Assembly: GCA_029261675.1 (NCBI GenBank)
Contig: JAJDBA010000107.1
Span: 1-13,182, forward strand
Source: Nitrospinaceae bacterium
GTDB taxonomy: Bacteria; Nitrospinota; Nitrospinia; Nitrospinales; VA-1
Reading direction: 5' to 3'
Length of the DNA: 13,182 nucleotides
Positions 5,829-12,186 of the stretch are shown piece by piece. The translations under genes were made by a program, and so were the position numbers. Below the pieces are notes generated by a model that searched no databases, was not told the DNA's origin, and was given only the letters and a program-made list of their open reading frames with translations. Every line of letters starts with the position of its first letter. Position 1 is the stretch's first letter.

Positions 5829-7487
5829 GTCGTCGAAGACACCTTTGGCCAGACTTTTGCGAGCGGTGCGGGCTTCCTGGTCGGCCCGGGTAATGCCGCC
5901 ATCGTAGTCGTTATAATCCACAAAATTAAGAACTGGTTCCATTTCTGGATGCCGTTCGAGATAAAGTCGCGCCATCATTTGCGTGGTACGCCGGTATTTT
6001 GGGTGCCCGGCTTTTTGAGTTCGCAGTTCGGCAAAGTGACCCAACTCGCGCAAATTCATCCCCATATTCCAACGAATGAAATGATTGAACAATGTTGCGT
6101 ATTGCGCTTCTTGCTGAAACCCCGCACGTTTCAAATCACGGTGTAAGGATTCCGTTCGCTCAAAACATTCCTGAACTTTTTCTGCCATACCTACTTCTAC
6201 TATTTCTTCTGGCAGGGAATACCCTAACTCAATTCCCAGGTTCTGCCTTTGCTGAGTGAGCATTCGGTGGCGTTGCAAATCGCGGTACTCGGCGAATCCA
6301 GCAAGGATATCGAACTGAATAGGATAACCGTATTCCAAAGCTCGACCGGGCCGGTCACGTTTGGTTTTTCGCGAACCGATATAAGCAGAAAAAATTTGTT
6401 TTTTCTTTTCATCAGGTAATTGCCGGATCACGTTTCTTATCTGCTGAGTCGAGTGTTGCACATAAGGGAAAACCATATTAGCCAGCAAATTGATATGCTG
6501 ATTTTCCGCCTCATCTTCTAATAAAACCACTTCCGCCGTAGTCTCTATGGGCAGCGATTTAAAAATTTCTTCGCAAAGCCCGCGCATGGCCCGATGGTTT
6601 TCTGCCTTGTAAGTATTTTTTTCGGCGCGCTTGATGAAAGTAGGAATTTGTGTGTTCAGCGCTTTTCGTATCGACTCCGCGAGTTGGTGTGCCTCGGACA
6701 AATCGTTCGTCATCAATTTACTTATAAGGCCTGAATAAAATCTGCCATTACCCACTAATCCCACATTTGCCTGGGTGCATGCAGGAAGAATACAGCGGAT
6801 AATATCGCACGTCGCGCTACGGATGGTGAAGTTATAGGCAATTCGATGCGCTTTGATTTCATTATCTTCTTGTAACTTTGACAATCCGGCTTTTTGAATT
6901 TTCCCATCACGCTCCACTTCAATCTCAAACGCCTCTTTTGTCAAACGCTTGCGAAACAGGTTTTGCATGGGCTCGACCATTTCGGCATACGTTTCAAAGA
7001 GGAAATCCATGTTGCCTATAAATTTTTCACCCAACTCAGACTCGCGAATATTATCTGGGCAGATATATCTCCAGCGGCCATTCTTTTTCACATCGTAAAG
7101 GACATAGCGCGTAGATTCTTCGATAGGGGAACCACCAATGCGACAATCTTCTATAACCTTGGTCATCAGGTTGGAAATTTCTTCAATGCATAAAGGGGCC
7201 ACTGCCAGTTCCGCCACAGATTCATCGCCAAACTTATTGACCACCCTGTCAACCATCTGCGAGCCTTTAAGGTCATTAGGCGTTCCATCCGCATTCAAAA
7301 ACTCGCGTACGATGGTTTCTTTGAATCCCGTCGGAGCGCGACTGTAACGAGCCAGTGCGCCACCAATCACTTCAGGATTCAAATTTTCAAGCGTGAACAC
7401 ACTCGCATCAACATCAGAAAGATAAGGCTTTAACAGTTCTCTCTCTTTGTCGGTCAGTTCATCAGAGCGTTTTGGTTTGTCTGTCAT
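5820..7487 (-). CDS. thyX: Two-domain ThyX-family protein (FAD-dependent thymidylate synthase-like)
   Basis: The 555 residues are about twice the length of a standard ThyX (roughly 220-250). The N-terminal half has ARYSRAPTGF (46-55), DESVAELAVAPLCIEEISNL (88-107) and SPIEESTRYV (120-129), which recalls the S-x-R-Y end of the ThyX signature RHRxxSxxSxRY. It closes with LPACTQANVGLVGNGRFY (235-251), like the usual ThyX tail. The C-terminal half has GRALEYGYPIQFDILAGFAE, then YRDLQRHRMLTQQRQNLG (401-418) with the RHR part of the signature, and NLRELGHFAELRT (478-490). The signature thus looks split between two ThyX-fold halves. Long two-domain ThyX proteins are known (for example in chlamydiae), where they make dTMP from dUMP using FAD and folate; activity here is inference. 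It starts 8 nt after the FGE-like gene and is the last gene of its unit. Confidence 0.8.
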   Translation of the reverse strand: MTDKPKRSDELTDKERELLKPYLSDVDASVFTLENLNPEVIGGALARYSRAPTGFKETIVREFLNADGTPNDLKGSQMVDRVVNKFGDESVAELAVAPLCIEEISNLMTKVIEDCRIGGSPIEESTRYVLYDVKKNGRWRYICPDNIRESELGEKFIGNMDFLFETYAEMVEPMQNLFRKRLTKEAFEIEVERDGKIQKAGLSKLQEDNEIKAHRIAYNFTIRSATCDIIRCILPACTQANVGLVGNGRFYSGLISKLMTNDLSEAHQLAESIRKALNTQIPTFIKRAEKNTYKAENHRAMRGLCEEIFKSLPIETTAEVVLLEDEAENQHINLLANMVFPYVQHSTQQIRNVIRQLPDEKKKQIFSAYIGSRKTKRDRPGRALEYGYPIQFDILAGFAEYRDLQRHRMLTQQRQNLGIELGYSLPEEIVEVGMAEKVQECFERTESLHRDLKRAGFQQEAQYATLFNHFIRWNMGMNLRELGHFAELRTQKAGHPKYRRTTQMMARLYLERHPEMEPVLNFVDYNDYDGGITRADQEARTARKSLAKGVFDDSD

Positions 7488-7495
7488 TAGTATTT

Positions 7496-8422
7496 CTAAT
7501 CAATAAATTGTTTTGAATCTTTTGCGCAACGAAAACCTGTGTCATTGAAGCGCACATCCGGTAGGCTCCATCTACGAAATGCACTACGAAGCGAATCCGG
7601 GAAATTGATCCAGGAACCACCGCGAAGAACTTTGAATTTTCCATTTGCAGGGCCTTTAGGATATTTATTTTTGCCAACACTGTAATAGGTACGCATATAC
7701 CAATCGTCTACCCATTCCCAAACATTGCCAGCCGTATCGTGTAGCCCATAAATAGAAACACCTCTGGGATAGCTACCAACATTGGTCATCGTAGCAATGC
7801 CTTTCCATTTCCTGTTGTAAGTAGCGCGTCCTTTAGGAGATCCGTTCCCCCAAGGATATATGTTACCACTCGGTCCTCGTGCGGCTTTTTCCCATTCCGC
7901 TTCTGAAGGTAAGCGTTTGCCTTTCCACTTACAATAAGCAACCGCATCATACCAGTCAACCTGGGTGACTGGCTGGTTACGTATCAACATTGAAAACGAA
8001 TTGCCTTTCCACAAATTTCCCTCCCAGCAAGAATCGGTCGTACAAGTATCGTCTAAAGCGGGACGGTGACCGGTAGCTTTTACAAATTCTAGATATTGTT
8101 GATTTGTGACCTCATAAATGTCTATCCAGTAACTCCTTAATGTAATCACCTTTAAGGGAAACTCATCGGAAAACCACCATAATTGACAGGCACGGTCATA
8201 TTTACGACACATTTTTAATGTGTCCTGATTCTCTTTAAAGTTGGATCCGCGAACAAATGTTCCTCCTTTGACCCATGCCATATCTGCAAACTGCTCTGTG
8301 ATTGCTTTATTGTCTTCAGGTTTGTTCGTTTCAGAGAAGGCTGTGGACAAAAAAATCCCACTATTCAACAACAAGAATAAAAATATGAAAAAGTTTCGAT
8401 TGAGTGATGTGGAAATTAACAA
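7496..8422 (-). CDS. Exported formylglycine-generating-enzyme-like (SUMF1/FGE-sulfatase fold) protein
   Basis: The 308 residues begin with a Sec-type signal peptide (hydrophobic residues 11-28, then TAFSE). A full FGE-like domain follows: MAWVKGGTFVRGS (48-60), YWIDIYEVTNQQYLEFV, QPVTQVDWYDAVAYCKWKGK (150-169), RLPSEAEWEKAAR (170-182), YPWGN, GLHDTAGNVWEWVDDW (226-241), VLRGGSWINFPDSLRSAFR (265-283) and TGFRCAK. The copper-binding cysteine pair of genuine formylglycine generators, expected after RGGSW, is absent (INFPDS instead), so sulfatase activation is unlikely; many such proteins have unknown or binding roles. Two extra cysteine pairs (72/79 and 127/132) could form disulfides in the periplasm. 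The start is TTG at 8422, since a stop codon lies two codons upstream and no other suitable start precedes the signal peptide. It lies 22 nt after the DUF4149-like gene. Confidence 0.9.
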   Translation of the reverse strand: MLISTSLNRNFFIFLFLLLNSGIFLSTAFSETNKPEDNKAITEQFADMAWVKGGTFVRGSNFKENQDTLKMCRKYDRACQLWWFSDEFPLKVITLRSYWIDIYEVTNQQYLEFVKATGHRPALDDTCTTDSCWEGNLWKGNSFSMLIRNQPVTQVDWYDAVAYCKWKGKRLPSEAEWEKAARGPSGNIYPWGNGSPKGRATYNRKWKGIATMTNVGSYPRGVSIYGLHDTAGNVWEWVDDWYMRTYYSVGKNKYPKGPANGKFKVLRGGSWINFPDSLRSAFRRWSLPDVRFNDTGFRCAKDSKQFID

Positions 8423-8444
8423 GGCTTAAATGGGGGCCGGGGAA

Positions 8445-8987
8445 TTATCGGCTCTCTGTTCGCTGGATTGAGAAGCGGATTATTTCTTTACCGTGAATAT
8501 AAAATAACGACAGGCCCAGAACCATGTTGATGGTGTACAACCATGTCAATTGACTGTGATAGCGATCAAACTGAATCTGCAATTTCTGATCTGCAGGGTT
8601 AGCCTTCTTAAGTTTATCCATTGCGTGCATTTCCGGTCGCAATACACTGCCAACATAAATAGCAAGGACTATCATAACTGCAAGAAAGACCTCTCTCGTA
8701 TAACGACGTTTGGTCACTATCTGTGGTTCATAGCCCACTGAACTGTATTTTGCGGCGAGAAGCTTGATAACCTCAGCAAGCACCATGATCGTTATGCAAG
8801 TGTAAATAATATTGATGTTAAAAACATCCATGATCTTGTTCATAATGGTGCTTGCCACAAGCTTCTGATCTTTCAGGTTTATTCTCACCATGATCTCGAC
8901 AAGAATACCGAGCAGAAACATGCCTGCCACCCAAAGGCTGAGAGAGAATAAATACAACCCGTTTGAGATAAATAATAAACGTTTCAT
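8445..8987 (-). CDS. DUF4149/TMEM205-like four-span membrane protein
   Basis: The 180-residue protein shows four hydrophobic segments at about residues 8-32, 55-78, 98-115 and 145-164. The layout matches the DUF4149/TMEM205-like group: an N-terminal segment with LSLWVAGMF, a loop after the third span with SVLRPEMHAMDKLK, and the F(x)xxHSQLTWLY pattern (residues 140-151) leading into the last span. Function is unknown. The ATG start lacks a clear Shine-Dalgarno. It follows the 97-aa membrane protein by about 100 bp and precedes the FGE-like gene by 22 bp, so all four genes may be cotranscribed. Family call by pattern, moderately sure. Confidence 0.75.
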   Translation of the reverse strand: MKRLLFISNGLYLFSLSLWVAGMFLLGILVEIMVRINLKDQKLVASTIMNKIMDVFNINIIYTCITIMVLAEVIKLLAAKYSSVGYEPQIVTKRRYTREVFLAVMIVLAIYVGSVLRPEMHAMDKLKKANPADQKLQIQFDRYHSQLTWLYTINMVLGLSLFYIHGKEIIRFSIQRTESR

Positions 8988-9001
8988 TTTGATTTTTTAA
9001 T

Positions 9002-9020
9002 TTTAGGAATTATTCTAAAA
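9002..9020. repeat. AT-rich inverted repeat upstream of the DUF4149-like gene
   Basis: A TTTTAG arm and a CTAAAA arm flank an 8-nt centre in the leader of the DUF4149-like gene. It is too AT-rich and too short to be called a terminator; it may be chance or part of a promoter region. Confidence 0.25.
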
Positions 9021-9070
9021 AACAAATCACAGAAGCTCTATGGTCCCGTTTTTAACACTGTAACTCTTAG

Positions 9071-9090
9071 ACACCCACGCTCGTGGGGTC
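9071..9090. repeat. Dispersed palindrome, copy 2
   Basis: CCCAC, loop GCTC, GTGGG forms a 5-bp stem that extends to 8 bp through outer GAC/GTC pairs with one bulged A. It overlaps the stop codon (9089-9091) of the 97-aa gene. No T tract follows in either direction. The core is shared with the copies at 5697 and 9600. Confidence 0.65.
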
Positions 9091-9382
9091 AGCGGCTACC
9101 GGATACGCGTTTTCGCAACCCCTTAAAGCTCTCTTTTATTTCTTTTTCTTCACGCGCTCTGGCTTTAATAATTGCCTCTGTGTCACCGCCGAACCAGGTC
9201 TTAACCGTGGTACCTACTCGTTCCCGGTTGATCGTATTGAGAATGGACAAATAAATTATTCCGTAAAAAACAGCGATACCATAAAGAATATAAGGAACAA
9301 ACGATCTCAGGCGCTGTTTTTCTTTCAGCGAGCGGTGGCCCCATATTTTATACCATAAGCCTTCTTTCTTATCATCGCCCAT
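9089..9382 (-). CDS. Hypothetical single-span membrane protein, 97 aa
   Basis: No family recognised. The N-terminus is charged and aromatic (GLWYKIWGHRSLKEKQRLR), followed by one transmembrane segment at about residues 28-49 (FVPYILYGIAVFYGIIYLSI). A highly charged, probably helical tail (residues 66-92, ARAREEKEIKESFKGLRKR) could be a short coiled coil. By the positive-inside rule both flanks are basic, so topology is uncertain. A good extended -10 promoter lies about 70 bp upstream, and the gene heads the unit that continues with the DUF4149-like, FGE-like and thyX-like genes. The ATG has no strong ribosome site. The opposite-strand frame here gives no recognisable protein, and the promoter favours this strand. 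Confidence 0.65.
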   Translation of the reverse strand: MGDDKKEGLWYKIWGHRSLKEKQRLRSFVPYILYGIAVFYGIIYLSILNTINRERVGTTVKTWFGGDTEAIIKARAREEKEIKESFKGLRKRVSGSR

Positions 9383-9452
9383 AATATTTTTCAGGAAATG
9401 CCCTTAAACACATATAAATAAAAACTTTTCTATAAAATACACCCGAAATTGG

Positions 9453-9481
9453 ATCATAGCAGAATCCCAAAATCTTAACAA
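9453..9481 (-). promoter_or_regulatory. Extended -10 promoter of the 97-aa membrane-protein gene
   Basis: On the - strand TTGTTA (9481-9476), 17 nt, and TATGAT (9458-9453), with TGC directly before the -10 (an extended -10 element). Initiation near 9446 would give a leader of about 64 nt. One of the better promoter matches in the window. Confidence 0.55.
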
Positions 9482-9513
9482 CCTGACGACATATCTCCAC
9501 AGGTAATAGTTCA

Positions 9514-9530
9514 CCCCTGATCCACAGGGG
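9514..9530. repeat. Hairpin CCCCTG/CAGGGG of unknown role
   Basis: A perfect 6-bp GC-rich stem with a 5-nt loop, upstream of both divergent promoters. No T tract on either side. It could be an operator or a transcript fold; nothing more can be said. Confidence 0.4.
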
Positions 9531-9589
9531 CAAAATATCCATGCCTATGAAGCAAATTGGTATCCGTCAAACATTTAACGGTAGGCTCA

Positions 9590-9625
9590 CTAATATTGCC
9601 ACCCACGCTAGTGGGTGCTAATATT
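9590..9625. repeat. Dispersed palindrome, copy 3, with flanking 8-bp direct repeats
   Basis: CACCCAC (9600-9606), loop GCTA, GTGGGTG (9611-9617): a perfect 7-bp stem. It is bracketed by identical CTAATATT words at 9590-9597 and 9618-9625. Because AATATT is self-complementary, the brackets act both as direct repeats and as an outer stem. The arrangement resembles a tiny insertion with a target duplication, or an operator. Confidence 0.7.
9596..9624 (+). promoter_or_regulatory. Likely aroA promoter with palindrome in the spacer
   Basis: TTGCCA (9596-9601, five of six to consensus), a 17-nt spacer, and TAATAT (9619-9624, four of six). The spacer consists almost wholly of palindrome copy 3. The start point would be near 9631, giving a leader of about 54 nt to GTG 9685, or only 12 nt to GTG 9643. 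Confidence 0.5.
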
Positions 9626-9684
9626 TTCTCCGTAGTTAAAGGGTGTGGTATATTCCCCAATTTGAATCTCAAGCCAATAATATA

Positions 9685-10944
9685 GTGATAGAAATCCAGC
9701 CTGTAGAAAAAGTTAGCGGCACCGTAACGGTGCCCGGTTCAAAAAGCTATACCAATCGCGCTTTATTGATCGCTGCCTTGGCAAATGGTGTCAGCCGCCT
9801 CGAAAAACCTCTGGTTAGCGATGACACAAAGTACATGATCCGAGCTTTGAAAGGATTCGGCATTAACGTTGAGGAAGAGCCAAACGCCTTCATCGTTTCA
9901 GGAAAAGCGGGAAACCTAATAACCCCGGAGGAGGATATCTTTGTTGGCAATGCGGGAACCGCAATGCGATTCCTCACCACTTTTGCAGCTTTAGTGAAGG
10001 GCAAGGTCCACTTAGATGGAGATGAACGCATGCGGGAGCGACCGCTTGCCGATCTACTTAAATGCTTGGGCCAAATGGGAGTCAAAGCCATTCCCGTATA
10101 CCACAATGGCTGCCCCCCTATTGATATAGAAGGTGACGGGGTTCCTGGCGGAAAGGTTACCTTGTTGGGAAACAAGAGTAGCCAATATCTCACCTCACTG
10201 CTTTTGTCAGCACCTTACTTTAAAAACGATACGAATATCCTTATTGAAGGAGACCTGACCTCAAAGTCTTATGCGGATATCACTTTAGATATCATGCAAA
10301 CCTTCGGCGTTACTACAGAAAATGACAGTTATCAGAAATTTAGCGTCCAAGCAGGTCAAGCATATAAGCCGCAAACTTATAAGGTCGAGGGCGATTGGTC
10401 GAGCGCCTCTTATTTCCTTGCTGCCGCTGCAGTTACGGGAGGGGACATCACTCTTTCTGGAGCAAATCCAGACAGCGTTCAAGGGGATGCGCAGTTTCCT
10501 GCTGTGCTGGAAAAGATGGGGTGCGAGGTTAAAAAAACTGCCGACTCACTGCAACTGATAGGAAGCTCTTTGAAGGGAATCACCATCAATATGAATAATA
10601 TGCCTGATGCCGTGCAAACCCTTGCAGTGATTGCTCTATTTGCAAAAGGCGAAACGGTAATAGAAGGCATCGGCAATCTTAGAATAAAAGAAACCAACCG
10701 TATCGAAGCTTTAGCAAGCGAGCTGGGTAGATTAGGCGCAGAAGTTGAAGCCGGAGAAGACTTCCTTGTTGTAAAGCCCGGCGAATACCGGGGAGCCGAA
10801 ATCGAAACTTACAATGACCATCGCATGGCAATGAGTTTTGCCGTGGCTGGACTAAAAATACCGGGAGTGAAAATAAAAAATCCCAAATGTGTAGAAAAAT
10901 CCTTCCCGGATTTTTTCTCTCATTACCCATGGGCGGGAAACTAA
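9685..10944 (+). CDS. aroA: 3-phosphoshikimate 1-carboxyvinyltransferase (EPSP synthase)
   Basis: AroA joins phosphoenolpyruvate to shikimate-3-phosphate in chorismate synthesis, in the cytoplasm. From GTG 9685 the protein has 419 residues and begins MIEIQPVEKVSGTVTVPGSK, the usual family start. A GTG at 9643 would add 14 residues without family support, and neither has a good ribosome site. Visible motifs are PGSKSYTNRAL with Lys20, VGNAGTAMRFLTT (87-99), DGDERMRERPL (111-121), SSQYLTSLLL, DWSSASYFLAAAAVTGG, MPDAVQT with catalytic-type Asp308, LRIKETNRIEAL (332-343) and YNDHRMAMSFA (376-386). The GNAGTAMR form is the class I type. The length is normal. It ends 8 bp from the stop of the convergent O-antigen ligase gene. 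Confidence 0.96.
   Translation: MIEIQPVEKVSGTVTVPGSKSYTNRALLIAALANGVSRLEKPLVSDDTKYMIRALKGFGINVEEEPNAFIVSGKAGNLITPEEDIFVGNAGTAMRFLTTFAALVKGKVHLDGDERMRERPLADLLKCLGQMGVKAIPVYHNGCPPIDIEGDGVPGGKVTLLGNKSSQYLTSLLLSAPYFKNDTNILIEGDLTSKSYADITLDIMQTFGVTTENDSYQKFSVQAGQAYKPQTYKVEGDWSSASYFLAAAAVTGGDITLSGANPDSVQGDAQFPAVLEKMGCEVKKTADSLQLIGSSLKGITINMNNMPDAVQTLAVIALFAKGETVIEGIGNLRIKETNRIEALASELGRLGAEVEAGEDFLVVKPGEYRGAEIETYNDHRMAMSFAVAGLKIPGVKIKNPKCVEKSFPDFFSHYPWAGN
10895..10916. terminator. Possible bidirectional terminator inside the 3' end of aroA
   Basis: AAAAATCC (10895-10902), loop TTCCC, GGATTTTT (10908-10915) forms a perfect 8-bp stem with A and T runs on both sides, so it could act on either strand. 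On the - strand it lies about 40 bp past the ligase stop. On the + strand it is still inside aroA codons, so for aroA it would cut the message before its stop; a role for the - strand transcript is more likely. The stem has only two G-C pairs, so it is weak. Confidence 0.3.
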
Positions 10945-10952
10945 AACAGAGG

Positions 10953-12122
10953 TTACGAAGAATTATTGCTAGCGGCTTCTCTCGTTAGAGGGAGTGCCAT
11001 GATGAAGTAGAGCAACATACTTACTTCGGCATCGTAAAAGTTAGTTTCAAATAATCCCGCAACCAAAAACCCGATAACAGCGGCAGCACTCGCCATTATA
11101 TCCTTTCTATTAGCAGAATGGTCTGACATGGAAACCAATCGATGATACAACATCATAAAATAAATCACCCAGATGAAAATCCAGGAAATAAGGCCAAACA
11201 AACCCGTATCAACAGCCAACTGGATAAAGTTATTATGCAACCCCCGCAATCTTTTTATACTGCCTGTAGGATCAGGGTAATCTTGATATACGGCATCAAT
11301 ACATTTAAATCCACACCCCGCCAGAGGATGATCTTTGAAAACCAACCAGCCGCCTTGCCAAAGAGCCAAACGGATTTGAAGATTAGGGTCATTGAATTTT
11401 ATCAGAGAATCTATTCTGTTCTTGATCTGCATCGGAGAAACCAAAAAAATGATTCCCAATACAACTGGCATAAACCAGAGCAAACTCTTTTTTCGGAACC
11501 AGATCAGAAAAAAGACTCCTGCCAAAACCCCAAGCCAGGCTTGTCTTGTAAAAGTCATCAAAAGGCACACCACTATCAAAATAATCGCAGGAAAGAGCCA
11601 TTTATTTTCTTTTGGAGCAAAAATCAGTTTTCCAGACGCAACCAGAAGAGCCAGCATCAAAAGACCCGCATAGGTCATATAGACACTCATTGTACCCTCC
11701 ACTCTCGAATAGATTGCGATACCATTTTCCCAGGCGGCGTAAAAACCCGTCAATGTGGAAAGAGTAGCAGAAACAATTAAAAGCAAAGAAAGCTTTTCTC
11801 TCTGCTCTTCACTTTCAATACAATTAACGGCCCAAAAAAAGATCAAAATTTCCAGTAGGCGTTTGAGCGACTTATAGCTTCCTGAAAAATCAACTGCTCC
11901 GGCAACCGCGATCAGACAGGCCAGAACAAAAAGTAAAAAGGGAACCTTCAAAGGGAAAGTCTGCTTCCCCCATGATCGGGTCAAATAACATTTTATCATC
12001 CATGCTAGTCCGCCAATTCCGCAAGAAATCTGTGTCAAACTGATAGAAAAAAAAGAGAAGCAGACAAAACTCATCAAGCTGAACGATATAACTCTATCCA
12101 GATTTTCAGATCGAAGGGTCAT
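10953..12122 (-). CDS. O-antigen ligase / polymerase family membrane protein (Wzy_C, WaaL-like)
   Basis: From ATG 12122 the protein has 389 residues with about ten or more hydrophobic spans. It has the typical Wzy_C arrangement: TFTRQAWLGVLAG (about 190-202) at the end of one span, a large periplasmic loop with IRLALWQGGWL and FKDHPLAGCGF (about 250-272), and LHNNFIQLAVDTGLFGL (about 295-311), whose histidine is conserved in O-antigen ligases. Such proteins transfer O-antigen to lipid A-core, or polymerise or attach other glycans; the exact acceptor cannot be told. An upstream in-frame GTG at 12152 would add 10 residues; neither start has a good Shine-Dalgarno. The gene follows a methyltransferase and converges with aroA. 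Confidence 0.88.
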   Translation of the reverse strand: MTLRSENLDRVISFSLMSFVCFSFFSISLTQISCGIGGLAWMIKCYLTRSWGKQTFPLKVPFLLFVLACLIAVAGAVDFSGSYKSLKRLLEILIFFWAVNCIESEEQREKLSLLLIVSATLSTLTGFYAAWENGIAIYSRVEGTMSVYMTYAGLLMLALLVASGKLIFAPKENKWLFPAIILIVVCLLMTFTRQAWLGVLAGVFFLIWFRKKSLLWFMPVVLGIIFLVSPMQIKNRIDSLIKFNDPNLQIRLALWQGGWLVFKDHPLAGCGFKCIDAVYQDYPDPTGSIKRLRGLHNNFIQLAVDTGLFGLISWIFIWVIYFMMLYHRLVSMSDHSANRKDIMASAAAVIGFLVAGLFETNFYDAEVSMLLYFIMALPLTREAASNNSS

Positions 12123-12186
12123 AGAATTAGGGGGTGATGAAAATGCTGGCACAATTTTGGTTTATGGTGGGTCGATTAAGAGTAGT

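Larger units (their letters stand above)
9383..9684. other. Divergent intergenic region between the 97-aa gene and aroA
   Basis: I see no gene in these roughly 300 bases. The left part (9401-9480) is AT-rich and holds the - strand promoter of the 97-aa gene. The middle holds a hairpin CCCCTG-ATCCA-CAGGGG (9514-9530) and two TCCACAGG words (9496 and 9521). The right part holds palindrome copy 3 inside the likely aroA promoter. If aroA begins at GTG 9643 instead, the region is 42 bases shorter. Confidence 0.6.

Noticed and set aside
5706..6146. A 146-codon + strand frame after the 57-aa gene
   Set aside because: Most of it is antisense to the 3' end of the thyX-like gene; no start context or family signal.
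9071..9090. CCCCACGAGCGTGGG-like hairpin resembling a type I-E CRISPR repeat core
   Set aside because: Only single, scattered copies; no regular repeats with spacers of constant length and no cas genes in the window.
9083..9358. A + strand frame opposite the 97-aa membrane protein
   Set aside because: The - strand frame has a sensible one-span membrane protein and a good promoter; the + frame has neither a plausible promoter nor a coherent protein.
9401..9530. AT-rich gap with DnaA-box-like words as a possible replication origin
   Set aside because: Only one near-match and one weak match to the DnaA box, and no dnaA, dnaN, gidA or similar origin-linked genes beside it.
9747..10193. A 148-codon - strand frame
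   Set aside because: It is antisense to aroA and gives no recognisable domain.
11142..11780. A 212-codon + strand frame
   Set aside because: It lies wholly antisense to the O-antigen ligase gene; its composition (rich in N, Q, K, H and R) is that of a shadow of membrane-protein codons.
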